A DNA stretch of 64,000 nucleotides from contig CM066293.1 in NCBI GenBank assembly GCA_033816765.1, forward strand, positions 2,604,001 through 2,668,000. Reading direction: 5' to 3'. Position 1 is the first letter of the stretch. Each line of letters starts with the position of its first letter. Shown in pieces: positions 36,032 through 48,066 of the stretch. This DNA comes from Nothopassalora personata (taxonomy: Eukaryota > Ascomycota > Dothideomycetes > Mycosphaerellales > Mycosphaerellaceae). The notes beneath the pieces were generated by a model, which did no database searches, was not told the DNA's origin, and saw only the letters and a list, made by a program, of their open reading frames with translations. A program made the translations under genes and the position numbers.

Positions 36032-36810
36032 CGCGATGAGACCCTGAATCTAGACCCGAGGCTTGGCATCGACGTCACGCGTCAGGAGCGCGCGAGGAGC
36101 GCGTTGTCCTGACTCCCGCAACAACATCGGGGCTTCGACAATCCTGATCATTACCGTCGATACGCCACTGCCCCTACACCACCTTATCAGCAATTGCGCA
36201 GGAGACAAATTGCAGCGCATTTTTGTTAGCTACACGCCAGCAGACTGTCTTCACGAGAGGTTCACCATGTCTTACTCTCGCTCTTTTGGCCCGAGGGCGT
36301 GCGACTGGAGAGCTGTCAAGTCGACTGCCATAGCGGGAAATTCATATCGACGCTTAACATTGTCAGAACCGTTGATAAGAGACGCGGGCTTCATTGCCTC
36401 AACTTTTGCCAGCGACAGCTGCCTCAGGGCGGTGATATCATAGCAGGCGGGATGTGTCAATGTGCTAAACTGCCATATACGCAACCTGACCATTTGCCGA
36501 GGACCCTTGTCTGCTTCGATCGAGCTTGGAACCATGCTGAGTATTCTCGACCGCCTCGCTGGTGTTGCGCGACATTTATGTCGCGGCAGATCATGCGTCC
36601 GGGTAAGGCAATGCATGCGCCATCGGCCGAGCCTCAAGACATCTTTCAATAACTTGCTGAGATTATAGCCTTGAAAGCCGAAATAACCATTGAAGCTTTA
36701 GCAGGATACACCTTCTGCCGCCCTTCGTGGTTTGCCATGAGTCTTCGCAGTTCTGCACCGCTTTGTTGAGCTTTATATGCCACTAAGCGCACCAGACTTG
36801 GAATCAACCA
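36032..36810 (+). promoter_or_regulatory. Upstream region of the NRPS gene
   Basis: About 780 bp of un-RIPed sequence between the foldback repeat and the NRPS start codon. Small frames on both strands (up to 126 codons) show no domain. A TTTATATG element at 36771-36778, about 35 bp before the ATG, could serve as a TATA-like box. I see no condensation-domain motif that would extend the NRPS upstream. Confidence 0.45.
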
Positions 36811-39800
36811 ATGGCGCCAGCCTTCGATGATGAGGTGGACCATGTTTTGGTCGCAAAGCAACGACAGTCGTGCGAAACCGAATCGTCACAGAGCAGCCGA
36901 GTTTCGAGACTCGAACAGAGCAAGGGCGAAGTCGACAACGACGCAGACAACAAATATGGCATGCACGAGATCAAACTGGAAAGGTCCTCGTACCACCGAT
37001 GGAGGAAGTCTGCAATCCTTGAAGACTTCGATCTAGGAATTGTGCTCTTGGCCGCCTTCCTGGCAGCTCAGTATCGGACGACAGGCGCTTCCGAACTTAC
37101 TGTTGACACGCAAATACCTGCAACAAAGTCCTCTGGTACCGCACCGCTCAGGTCTCTACAAACGACGATTGAGGACAGCACATGCTTCGAAGACCTCCTT
37201 GCGCAGATTTCAGGCAGACTGGCTCAGGGCCCCTATTCGGATCCAAGCAGGGCTACCGAGCAGGCAACATCGCTCCAGCAGACTGGTACCCATGTGGAAC
37301 CCAGATTCGTTTTCTCCTTTCAGGAACGTCCCAGCGAGCTTGAGTCACATCCTGAGAACACTTGTGCTTTAGATCGCGCACACGGTAGCGAGATCACTTG
37401 GCAGGTCTGGGCCACGGAAGAGGATTTGTGCGGTAGCGTGTATTTCGCGGTCGGGATAGTCGACCAGGACTCAATCATCAGCCTGATTTCTGTATACCTT
37501 GAGGTCCTAAAAGGTGGACTGGACGGGCCAACAACTCCAATCGCTCAGCTGCCACTTGCCTTCAATCTCGATCGGATCGTCGAGCGAATTGATCGCACTT
37601 ATTCACCCCATAACACTTCGGTCTACGAGGTGTTCAGCGAACAAGTCTCGAGCCACCCCAATGCGATTGCGGTCAAAGACTCGTCACAGACGCTCACTTA
37701 TTCGGAATTGGACATCCTGTCGCAGAAAGTGTCCAATTGGCTTGCCCGCAGACAGTACGCTGCTGAGACACAAATTGCTGTACTGGCCGCTCGCTCCGTT
37801 ACGGCGCTGATTGGGTACATCGGTATTCTGGGAGCAAACTATGCTTACGTTCCATTGGACATCAAGTCGCCAATTGAACGTCTGAAGCACATGCTATCGT
37901 CGCTAAAGCAGCGTCCTTTGGTGCTCTGCGGTCCAGGACTCGAGTCATTGGCTTCTCAATTGGTGGACGCTGAATTTGTCCCTATTGCTCAAATTCTGAA
38001 CGACAATGTCCCTGTGACACCTGTAGAACACATGCTGCCGTTGGCGACTTCGCTCGCAGCCGTCATCTTCACCTCGGGATCAACTGGTCGGCCGAAAGGA
38101 GTAATGATTGAACATCGCTCCATCGTTCGAGTCGCAAAACAAGAAAGCTATCAAATTCCGGTACACGCATCAGAAGAAAATGTCGTGGTCTCGCACTTAC
38201 TAAATCCTGCTTTTGATGCCGCAATGATGGAAATCTATACCGCATTACTCAACGGCCATACTTTATACTGCGTAGATGAGTCGACTGTTCTCGACAGTCA
38301 CTCCCTAAGCGAAGTTTTCGCGCAGAATAATGTCAAGATGGCTGTCTTTACGCCTGCGCTATTGGACCATTGTCTCCGGGAGACCCCGGTGCTATTCAGC
38401 GGACTGAGAGTTTTGGTCGTCGGCGGAGACCGCTTCAAGCCTTCTCACGCACGCCAGCTGAAACGACTTGTTCAGGGCGAGGTCTTCAACGGCTATGGGC
38501 CCTCGGAAAATACTGTCGTCAGTACATTGTACCGCATTCCCCACGACCATGAGCAGCTTTCTGAGAATGTCCCAATCGGACAGGCGGTGACTGGTTCGTT
38601 CGCAGTCGTTGTCGATCCACAACAGCGATTGGTCCCCCCAGGAGTCGTTGGTGAGCTCATCGTAGGTGGTGACGGGTTGGCGAAAGGATACCTCGATTCC
38701 ACACTCGACGTCGATCGCTTCGTTAATATCAGTATTAACGGGGAGCTGCTGCGGGCATACCGGACCGGAGACCTTGCTCGTCTTCGCCCCAGTGACATGC
38801 AGCTGCAATTCATGGGCAGAATGGACCACCAAGTCAAGATTCGAGGGCACCGTGTCGAGACTAGCGAGATCGACAGGGTACTCGTGGCGAATTCCGCTGT
38901 CGACAGCGCCGCAACGATCGCGTATATCGCCAACACCGCACAGGACGCTGATCTCGTCAGCTTCGTCACAAAGGCACCTGGTAGTAGATATGCCGATATG
39001 GGTCTGGACCTTGCGTTGTCAAATCTTGGGAAAGACTTCGTTGGCTGGACTTCGATGTACGATGGGACCGAAATACCCAGGCACGAAATGGAGGAGTGGC
39101 TCGAGGACACGATACATACTATTCAACAGACATGTTCTGATGGCGCACTTGGCAGGGTCCTTGAAATTGGCAGCGGCAGTGGCATGATGCTGTTCAATCT
39201 CGCGCCAATGTCAACAGAGTATGTAGGCGTTGAGCCATCGCTAGACGCAGTGAATTTCGTCAACTCCGCCATTGAGTCAATCACTGAGCTGAAAGGCAAG
39301 GCTCGCGCTCATCAAGGTACTGCGTCTGCAATTGGACGCTGGATGGGTGATTGCCAACCGGACCTCGTGGTGATTAACTCGGTATCGATGTACTTCCCTT
39401 CCGCGGGATACATGTACAAAATCATTGAGGACTGCATTGGACAGCTGCGACCACAACAAAAGACACGCCTCTTCTTTGGGGATGTGCGATCCTATGCATT
39501 GTACTACGAGTTTCTCGCCCACAAAGCTTTTCACAATGCCGTTGAAGGCATGACCCTCCGAGATCTTCGCGATGTTGTGGACCAGCAAGCACTTCGTGAA
39601 AGAGAAATGCTGGTAGACCCAGCCTTCTTCACAAATCTATCAGCCAAGTACAGCGGGAGCATCGAGCACGTGCAAGTTTTGCCTAAACGAATGCGCACAA
39701 CCAACGAGCTGAGCTGCTTCAGGTACGCAGCGGTGATTCATTTGCGCGGTGCTGAGGGTCGTCCCTTACACGTACGGGATATCCGACCCGATGACTGGAT

Positions 39801-42800
39801 GGATGTCACGGCTCAACGCCTCTGTCGCAAGAGCATCGAAAGACAACTGATGGACAATGCTCAGTCGTCTTCATCATCTGAGGTCATATTGGCCCTCTCG
39901 AACATACCCTGCTCGAAATTTGCGGCCGACAGATTGGTTGTGGACGCTATGCGCGCACCCGTGGCCGGAAGCCAACAAGTGGCAGACCTGGCGAAGCAAT
40001 TCGATGAGGACGCGGACGAAGCTCTTTCCTGGGATGCGGCGGAACTTCACCAACTGGCACAAGCAGCGGGCTTGAAAGTGCAGATCAGCTGTGCCAGGCA
40101 GTACTCGCAACGCGGTGGCATCGATGCCGTATTCTACCGGGATAGAGACGGCGTGCAAAGCTGCGTGTCGTTCAGGTTCCCCACTGACCATGACAGTCGT
40201 GATTCACGCACATTCTGTAATCAACCTATTCAAGTTGACGATCGCACCGCTTTGCAGGAAGAACTAGAAGCATGGGCGCGTGATAAGCTCCCACCATACA
40301 TGATGCCCAAAGCAGTTCTGGTCATCGACCAGATGCCCTTGACCAACAATGGCAAACTGGACCATAAAGCACTAGCCGAGATCGCTACTTCAGAGTTCGC
40401 TGAGGCCGTCAAACGCGACAGCGCACGGATATCGCCAAACAGTCGCTCTGGCAGTGCAATAGAGACAAAGCTTAGGGAACTTTGGGCACTGGTCCTCGAC
40501 ATTCCAACACCTAGCATCTCTGTAGACGATCATTTCGTCCGGAAAGGCGGTGATTCGATCAAGGTATGCGCAGTACCGGCTCAAACCAGATGTGCTTGCT
40601 GATCATAAGAATACAGGCAATGCGATTGACGGCTCAGGCCAGGCGGCATGGGCTGACCCTCAGCATTCCAGACATCCTCACATGCCCGCGGCTCTGCGAC
40701 ATGGCGAAGAAGATACCTGAGGAAGCAGTCACGCCGGTGCTCCCGGCAAGAGCGTCTCAACATAACGACATTGCTCCTTTCGAGCTCCTGCAGCACACTA
40801 CTGAAGCCGAAGCGCGCAGCTCTGCAGCCACTCAGTGCGACATCTCCAATGACAGTATCGAAGACATATTCCCTTGTACGCCATTACAGACAGGTCTGGT
40901 GGCACTGAACCTTGCGAATCCGACGGATTACATCGCGCGCCACGTGAAAGAGCTATTTCCAGGCACTGATATCGACCGATTCAAGAGAGCTTTCGATGAT
41001 GTGGTTCGAGCACACTCGATCCTACGATCACGCATCATATACCTGCCTGGGGATGATTTTGTGCAAGTCGTCACTAAAGATGGTGTTATCTGGACATCCG
41101 GCAGTTCGGTTGATCAATACGTCAAGAAAGACCGACAAGACTTCGTGGGCTTGGGGACGCCACTTGTACGAGCTGCTGTGATCTACGAAGGATCACGACG
41201 CTTTTTCATTTTGACGGCACATCACGCTCTTTTCGACGGATGGTCTATGCGTATCCTTTTCGATGCAGTGGATCGGGCATACCAGTCAAAGACGATCTCG
41301 CCTTCTCCACCATTCCAGTCTTTCATCAAAGCACTGATTGAACACAACCAGTCAGATACCGGCAAGCAAGCCTGGAAAGCGCACTTGATGGGTCACGAAG
41401 CTGAGCAGTTCCCAAAGCTTCCCAACCCTGACTATCGCCCGAGATCGGATTCGGTTCAGCATTGTCGACTCCAGAATCTGGGTCTGGAGAACATGGATGT
41501 GACTGCAGCGGTCGCAGTACGCGCAGCTCTCGCGATCTTGATAAGTCAGCGAGAAAGTGTCCAGGACATCGTCTTCGGGACTACATTGACTGGGAGAGAC
41601 AGTATCTCCGTACCAGGTATCGAAGAAATGACTGGGTGAGTGGAAAGGACAACATGCAATCGTGTCTGGGCTGGCAGCACCTCGAGCTAGCGAAGCTGTT
41701 CTAAGCAGCGACGCCACTGCGCACCAGCAGGGCCCTGCAAAGATGTGCGGCTAGCTCAAACACGATAGCATGGCTCTGTCCCCGTATTATTGAACTTTTA
41801 CTAATCCTGTGATGATTGCAGACCAACACTAACTACCTTGCCAACACGGATCACCTTGTCGAACTCAGAGGAGACCATTGGAGACTTTCTTGTCCGGCTA
41901 CAAACAGAATGGGCTTCCTTGTCCAGATACGAACATATGGGCATTCCTGCCATCCGGAACCTAGGCGAGGACGCCCTGAGGGCCACGAAGTTCCAAACAC
42001 TGCTGGTTGTACAGCCAAGCGAAGACTCTCCAAAATCGACCGAGAATGGCTTCTCACTTTTCAAGCACGAAGCGTGCGTGCGCGCTGCTGATAACGACCT
42101 GGGAGCCATCAGCACGTACGCCATGGTCATGGAATGTCAGCTCTCTAGAAATGGAATATCCATCCGAGTGACGTTTGATTCGGCCGTGGTTCCCGAAGCA
42201 CAGATGAGTCAAATGCTGTCTCAGTACGAAGCCATTCTCCGCAAGCTCTGCTTGACTCAAATGCACGAGCAGCGTTTATCTGAAGTCGAATGGCTCAGCG
42301 AAACCGACATCAGTGCTATATGGAGCTGGAATGCCACAATCCCGGAGGCTGTTGAAAGTGCCATGCACGACTTGCTTTCGTCAACCTTCCATGATCGAGC
42401 CAGGGCCGAGGCCATCAGGGCCTGGGACGGCAGCTTGTCGTACGGAGAGCTTGACGACATCTCGACACGACTGGCGTATCATTTGCTTGATCAGCAGCTC
42501 ACTGAGAAGACAACGATCGCCATCTACATCGAGAAGAGCAAATGGACTGCAGTATCCATGTTGGCTGTCATGAAGGCAGGAGGAACATCATGCCTACTTG
42601 ATCCTGCTTTGCCATCTACAAGACTGCGGTCTATCGTGGACCAACTGGATCCCAAGATACTGGTGGTCTCGCCGCAACAAGAAGGTCCTGCGAAATCACT
42701 ATTCAAGAGACAACTTGTCGTAGTTGATGCAGCTCATGCGCTGCATTGGGACCTCGGAGGCTCAGATCGAAGACTACCTGCTGTCGATCCATCCACGCCG

Positions 42801-45639
42801 CTGTACATTGTCTTCACTAGCGGCAGCACAGGTAAGAGAAATATGAGATTTTCTCCATATTTGAGGCGATACAGTTGTTGACATCTTGCTTTAGGTGTAC
42901 CCAAAGGAGTCGTAATCTCTCACGGCCAGTTCAGTAGTGCAATTGTTCATCAACACCCACGCCGGAGTGTCGGACAAGACTCGCGAGTGTACGATTTCAG
43001 CTCGCTTGCCTTCGACGGATCTTGGTTCAATCTGCTACACACTCTTTACGCCGGTGGCTGCGTCTGCATACCCTCAGAGGCCGACCGGCAGAACGACTTG
43101 AGTGGCAGTATACTCAAGCTTGGTGCCACGTTTGCCTTCCTCACCCCCACAGTCGCTAGTACGCTCGACGTAGCAGCACTACAGGCGCTTGATTCGCTGG
43201 AGATTGGAGGAGAGGCAGCTGATGAGGAAGAGATGCAGAAGATTCAGGCCCATACCACGGTGAGGTATATTTACGGTCCTTCTGAATGTGAGTCTGATTC
43301 ATGATACAATGCCTGCATCCGTGCAGCCAACTGACGTTCTCGCTATGTTTATAGGCACACCAATCACGACTATGACTGAGCCTGGAGCTTATGCACTCAG
43401 CATTGGTCGACCAGCTGGAGTACTGGCATGGCTAGTGGATCCACACTACCCAGAACGCTTAGTCGGCGTAGGTTGTGTTGCTGAGCTGTGGCTCGAAGGT
43501 CCTCTGGTTGGAAGCGGCTACCACAACGACCCAGACCGTACTGCCGCATCTTTCGTCGAGAACCCGCGATGGATGCTTCGTGACCGCCCCGGCCAGCCGG
43601 GTCGAAAGGGAAGAGCTTATCGTACTGGAGACCTGGTCAGGTACCAACCAGATGGCAGTCTCTTGTTCGTCGGTCGGAACAACACGCAAATCAAGATTCG
43701 TGGCCAAAGAGTCGAGTTGCTTGACGTCCAGCACAACGTGCAGCACACGATAGAGAAGAGCCTGCCTGGCGTTTCGGTCATCGCGGACGTGGGCGGTGGT
43801 AACAAGGACACGCTTGTGGCGTTCATTCACATGCCAAGCAAGTCATGGACGGCCTGGTCAATCGATCAAAGGATTTCGCTGTTGCAGGAGAAGGCGTCTG
43901 ATGTCAAAGAGAAGCTGGCCGGCGTCGTACCCAAGTACATGATTCCGGCATTGTTTGTTCCCGTGGAGAGCTTTCCGCTAAGTCCGACAGGAAAGCTGGA
44001 CCGACGCAGACTCTCCGCATTCATGGATGGACTGACCCGAGACCAGCGCTCCGCCTGCTCTCTCCTTCCAAATTGCAGAACACCGACGGCTGCGCAGTCT
44101 CAGCCATGCATGACGGAGAGACTTCGATCGCTCTGGGCGACAACATTGAACGTAGAGGTTGAGAGCATCACAGCTGAAGACAACTTCTTCCACCGCGGCG
44201 GCGACTCTCTGCTGGCCATGAGACTGGTCAACTCGGCGCGACGGGTAGGAATATTGTTGAGGGTGGCAGACGTCTGGAATTGGCCACAGCTCAACAGCCT
44301 TGCTAAGCACCTGGAAAGACTTCCTTCGGTGGACGCTCTACCTGAAAGTGTCTCCTATGAGTATAAGGCCACTCCCCGGGCCCATGGACAGATACTGTCA
44401 TCTGAGACTCTTCCTGTGACTTGGTCCCAACATCAATTCCTCAATGGCACACTCAATGGCTACTCGGCTCATGTCTACTATATACTGGTCGACGTCCCGC
44501 ACGATTTTGGGATCGAGCAGATCAAGAATGCGTGTCAACAATTGTTCCAGCACTTTGACGTACTCCGCACGAGATTCGTATGTACTCCACATCGAGTGCA
44601 TCAGATCTTCGACGACTTCAATGACAGTCAGCTTCCTTGGCAGGAGGTACAAGTCGACACAATAAACGCTTCAGATGCTGTCCAGCGCTTTTGCGAAGCC
44701 GACAGAGCCACTCTGGGAACGCGACCACATCCACAGGCTGCCATAACTCGCTTCGCGTTGGTACGTACCCAACAAGGACCGCACAAGCTCGTGATGCGGC
44801 TCTGCCATGCCCAATACGACGGAGTCAGCATACCTCGCATACTCTCGACCTTGACGAGCCTCCTACGAAACGACACACCACCTCCGCCTGCCCGACCATT
44901 CGCTGACTATCTTCGCCACATCATGGCACAGAGCTCAAAAAGCTATCCGTACTGGAGCAGACTCCTCCAAGGCACCTACGCACCAACCATGATCCCACCA
45001 ACACAGCAAAAGGCTTCAGCAGGTGTACAACTCCTCAGAGTCAGCCAAACCATCCCGCAGCCGCCTCTTCTCGCGCAATCCGCCCAAACGCCCGCAATCC
45101 GCTTCCTGGCCTCCTGCGCCGCAATGCTTGCCAAGACTACTTCCACTCACGATGTCGTCTTCGGCTGCATCGTCTCCGGTCGCAACAGTGTTCCACAGGA
45201 TCTGCAGGATGTCTGTGGACCATGTCTCAACGAGATACCAGTTCGCGTTACTCTCCCTTCCACCCCAGCAGCGATTACTCCACAGAGCGCCTTCGACGTC
45301 TTGCGTCAGCAGATGCTAGAGAGTGCAGCGCACGATTCTGTTGGGTTCGATGAGATTGCTGCGCATTGCACGACATGGGGTGATGAGGTCGAGGACTTTG
45401 GACTTACGGCGCATTATCAGAATTCGGCGGATTTGGAGGGTGAGGTTGATGGGAAGCACGGCTTTGAGGTGCTGAATGGAGGAGAGTTGCCTGTACCGAA
45501 GGCGAATTATGTTGAGGTTGAGGCGATACCCATGGACCATGAGAAGGTGACGATCAGTGTTATGGCTAAGTCTTCTCACTATGACGAGGAATTCCTTCAG
45601 GGTTTGTTGGAGATGGTTTGCAGCAACTATGGGATGTAG
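36811..45639 (+). CDS. Bimodular nonribosomal peptide synthetase with N-methyltransferase domain
   Basis: Five exons: 36811-40563, 40617-41635, 41822-42831, 42895-43287, 43355-45639. The introns are GT-AG and the spliced frame is 8,460 nt (2,819 residues). Domains: remnant of a condensation (C) domain, about residues 70-240; A1 from about 267 (FTSGSTGRPKG near 420, YGPSE, YRTGD); an N-methyltransferase inserted after the A8 motif (VLEIGSGSGM near 783); A10 GKLDHKAL near 1182; T1 GGDSIKAM near 1246; C2 about 1330-1760 with HHALFDGWS; A2 from about 1773 (FTSGSTGVPKG, split by intron 3); T2 GGDSLLAM near 2340; terminal C about 2410-2819 with HAQYDG, the form common in fungal release or cyclising domains. 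Hand-aligned specificity residues are A1 D-A-M-V-V-G-G-V-V-K and A2 D-G-F-F-E-G-I-P-I-K (tentative, no substrate assigned). It probably makes a short peptide with one N-methylated residue, or iterates. The frame is intact and un-RIPed. Confidence 0.92.
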
Positions 45640-45667
45640 CGTAGAGAGCTATCTTGGCGGAAGGAGT

Positions 45668-46717
45668 ATGAGCCAGACATTGAGTCTTCTCGCAGCACAG
45701 TTCAAGACAGGATGTACGAAAACCTGAGGTTAAAGCAAAATGCCTCTATCCGACACCCTCGCACCTTCCAACACGGCAACAGTTCCTGGCGACCCTAACG
45801 TCAACAGCTCACCCTACGGATCCCAACGAGGTTTGCGCTTTCTGTCGCGACAGACATGACAACCCAGTCCTTCTACCCTATGGCCACATCTACTGCCGCG
45901 ACTGTATGCGCAGTCTGATCGAAAACGACCTTCTCCGCTGTGGGCTGTGCTATCGCGAGCTTTGCCATCGCGGTGATGAAGGAGAACACGGAAACCCGTT
46001 CAGAGTCTCATCCCAGAAGCACTCGAAGCAATCGACACCGACCCTTACACCTCCTTCTTCACGCACGCTCTTTCAAAACTCACCTCGATCTTCTCGCATC
46101 CTTATTTCACGTACGCCCTTTTAAGACTGACCTCGATCTTCTCGCATCCTTACTGGGAGACAGTTCTTCGACTTTCGATCTTCCTTCTGACCTCAATAAC
46201 CGCCCACTACAACTTTCTCTACATTGCAGGCTACATCAACCACTCATTTCAAAGATGGCTAGATGTAGCGCCTACCGCGCCACGAACCTGGAAAGCTAGG
46301 ATCCTCTTCTGGTTCATGACCGCAGTTTATCTATCAACTTTGATCAACGTCGGGCTTCTGTTCTTCGAGCAGCTGAGCCAGACCCTTCATCTGATCGAAA
46401 CTGAAGGGCGGGAGCATATTGGTCTTTTCGGGCCAAGATGGTGGGCACAGCTTCCCGCTGCGACTGGAGTCCAGGTAGTGCACTGGTTATTGAGCTATTT
46501 GATGACGAAGGCGGTTGGTCACAGGTATAAGGAGGAAGCGGGAAAGCGAAAGGTCTCGAGGCGGCCGCGTTGGGTAGTGAAGACGATCGTGTGGGGATCA
46601 GGCCTGGTGATCTCGGAGTTCTGCTCTTGGGTCTTGGGTTATAAGGGAGCATCGGCTTTGGCGACAGAGCTTATCTCGTTGAAGAGCTCGGACGTGGTGT
46701 CGTTTGTTTTGGGATGA
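45668..46717 (+). CDS. RING-type zinc finger, multi-pass membrane protein (putative E3 ligase)
   Basis: No single frame covers the gene, so this is a proposed three-exon model: 45668-45713, 45808-45972, 46017-46717. Introns are 94 nt (ends CCCTAACGTCAACAG) and 44 nt (GTGATG...CCCAG). The model is in frame and gives 303 residues. The RING begins CAFCRDRHDNPVLLPYGH and continues IYCRDC, then CGLC about 12 residues later; the third zinc ligand, normally Cys, is Tyr (TAT). Hydrophobic segments follow (FTYALLRLTSIF, LRLSIFLLTSITAHYNFLYI, ILFWFMTAVYLSTLINVGLLFF, and one near the C-terminus). A 48-bp direct duplication encodes LTSIFSHPY twice. RING proteins usually transfer ubiquitin. The start lies 28 bp after the NRPS stop, so the 5' end is the least certain part. 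The second intron is short and could instead be a frameshift. Confidence 0.55.
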
Positions 46718-46873
46718 ATTTCTGAGGGCGTGAGGATGCTTAGTCATAGAGGGAGATGTGTGCTGTTTGAGGACACCACTGCGATGTGGAGGAAAGAGGT
46801 CGAATTTTTGTTGTAGCGCAGATGTCCTATGAGTGTAACATGTGTAGACACTGCGTAGATCATCAAACATCCA

Positions 46874-47592
46874 ATGGCCGACGAGACCTTCACCTCAGAG
46901 ATTAGAATCTTCCTCACTGGCTTCGGCGTATGCCCTTCCCACTCCTTACAGGCATAGCTCGCTAACTTCCTCATCAGCAATACCGCAACTTCAAAGCCAA
47001 CCCCTCCTGGCAAATCGTCCGAAAACTGCCATCATCAATCACACACAAAGGCCTCGCCATCAAAATTCTCCAACATCACGAACCCCTGAAGTCAGAATAC
47101 CATTACCTTCTCGACGCCGTTCCCAAACTCATCGACGATCTCCAGCCTCACGCAATCATCAGTCTTGGCCAAGACGAGCTGGCAACAGACTTCAAGATTG
47201 AGCGAGGAGCCAGACGAGATGTTTACAACGAGATCCCGGACATGGCTAGGAAAGTGCTGACCAAGACTGAGGTTCGGAAGATCTGGCCGGATGGGCCAGA
47301 GAAAGCAGAGTCAAAGTTGAACATGGAAGACCTTTTGAGGATATGGCAGAGCAATCTGGCGAAGGTGAAAGGTGAGAAGATGGCGCCGGGTTTGGCAATT
47401 TCGGGTGATGCTGGGAATTATGTGTGTGGTATGGTCTACTACACAGCGTTAGAGCATCTGCGGAGGAAGGCGGATGGTTCGAAGGCGGTCTTCTTGCATG
47501 TGCCACCGCTGGCCAGTCCGGTAGAGTTGGAGGAAGGCGCGAGGGTGACTGTTGCTTTGATCAAGGCTGTTGCGGAGAGCTGTGAGGTTTGA
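46874..47592 (+). CDS. Pyroglutamyl-peptidase I (family C15 cysteine peptidase)
   Basis: Two exons, 46874-46927 and 46978-47592, with a 50-nt intron (GTATGC...GCTAAC...CATCAG) in phase 0. The product is 222 residues, the usual length for family C15. The N-terminus reads IRIFLTGFG, then across the junction QYRNFKANPSW. Later blocks are HEPLKSEYHYLLDAVPKL, IISLGQDE, FKIERGARRD, GNYVCGMVYYTALEH (catalytic Cys) and FLHVPP (catalytic His). The enzyme removes N-terminal pyroglutamate from peptides in the cytosol (known for the family). It is un-RIPed and lies about 150 bp downstream of the RING gene on the same strand. A functional link to the NRPS is only a thought. Confidence 0.88.
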
Positions 47593-47763
47593 GTGGGAAA
47601 GGCTGATCAGAAGTGGCATCTTCTCTTTAGTCATCAGAGAGGACAGTACCAATGAATACGACTTCAACGGCTGCAAAGCTAGAAACTGAATATCAGCGTG
47701 GTTCTCAATGATAGGGTCTTTCACACACGTAGAAGTTGAGGCGAAGATTTCCAACACCTTTAC
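47593..47763. other. 3' flank of the peptidase gene up to the RIP boundary
   Basis: 171 bp of normal sequence, then at about 47760 an abrupt change to CpA-free, stop-rich sequence. No gene or RNA seen. Confidence 0.55.
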
Positions 47764-48066
47764 TAGCTTTAGATACTAGATTAGCTATAAGTAAGTATAT
47801 ACTAAGGACAGCGATCTTATTAGATCTATATATATAAGAGATCTTTATAGACCTACTTTTAGACATATTTAGGCCTTATCTTTCCGCTTTTAGAAGTAAA
47901 TAGAAGGTTCTCTTAGTTTAAGAAGGCTCTTATAGCTAGGCAGTAACGTATAGACCTTATAAGTATATATAAAAGAAGCTAGTTCTTTACTAAATAACTC
48001 TCTCTACTTTATACTACTTTACGCCCCTCTTACCTACTTCTAGACTACTATATACGGTTATATATA
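47764..48066. other. RIPed AT-rich segment, unassigned
   Basis: TpA-rich sequence containing TATATAA-type strings (for example AAGTATATATAAAAG near 47960) and a short inverted repeat, AGATCTATATATATAAGAGATCT. It continues after the solo LTR at 48455 and may be the 5' LTR or leader of element F, but I could not find its partner. Confidence 0.4.

Noticed and set aside
36272..45600. Antisense and shifted frames across the NRPS region
   Set aside because: Shadows of the long coding sequence; the NRPS frame with its five exons explains the region.
46344..47506. Minus-strand frames opposite the RING and peptidase genes
   Set aside because: The plus-strand genes have family motifs and splice signals; the opposite frames have neither.
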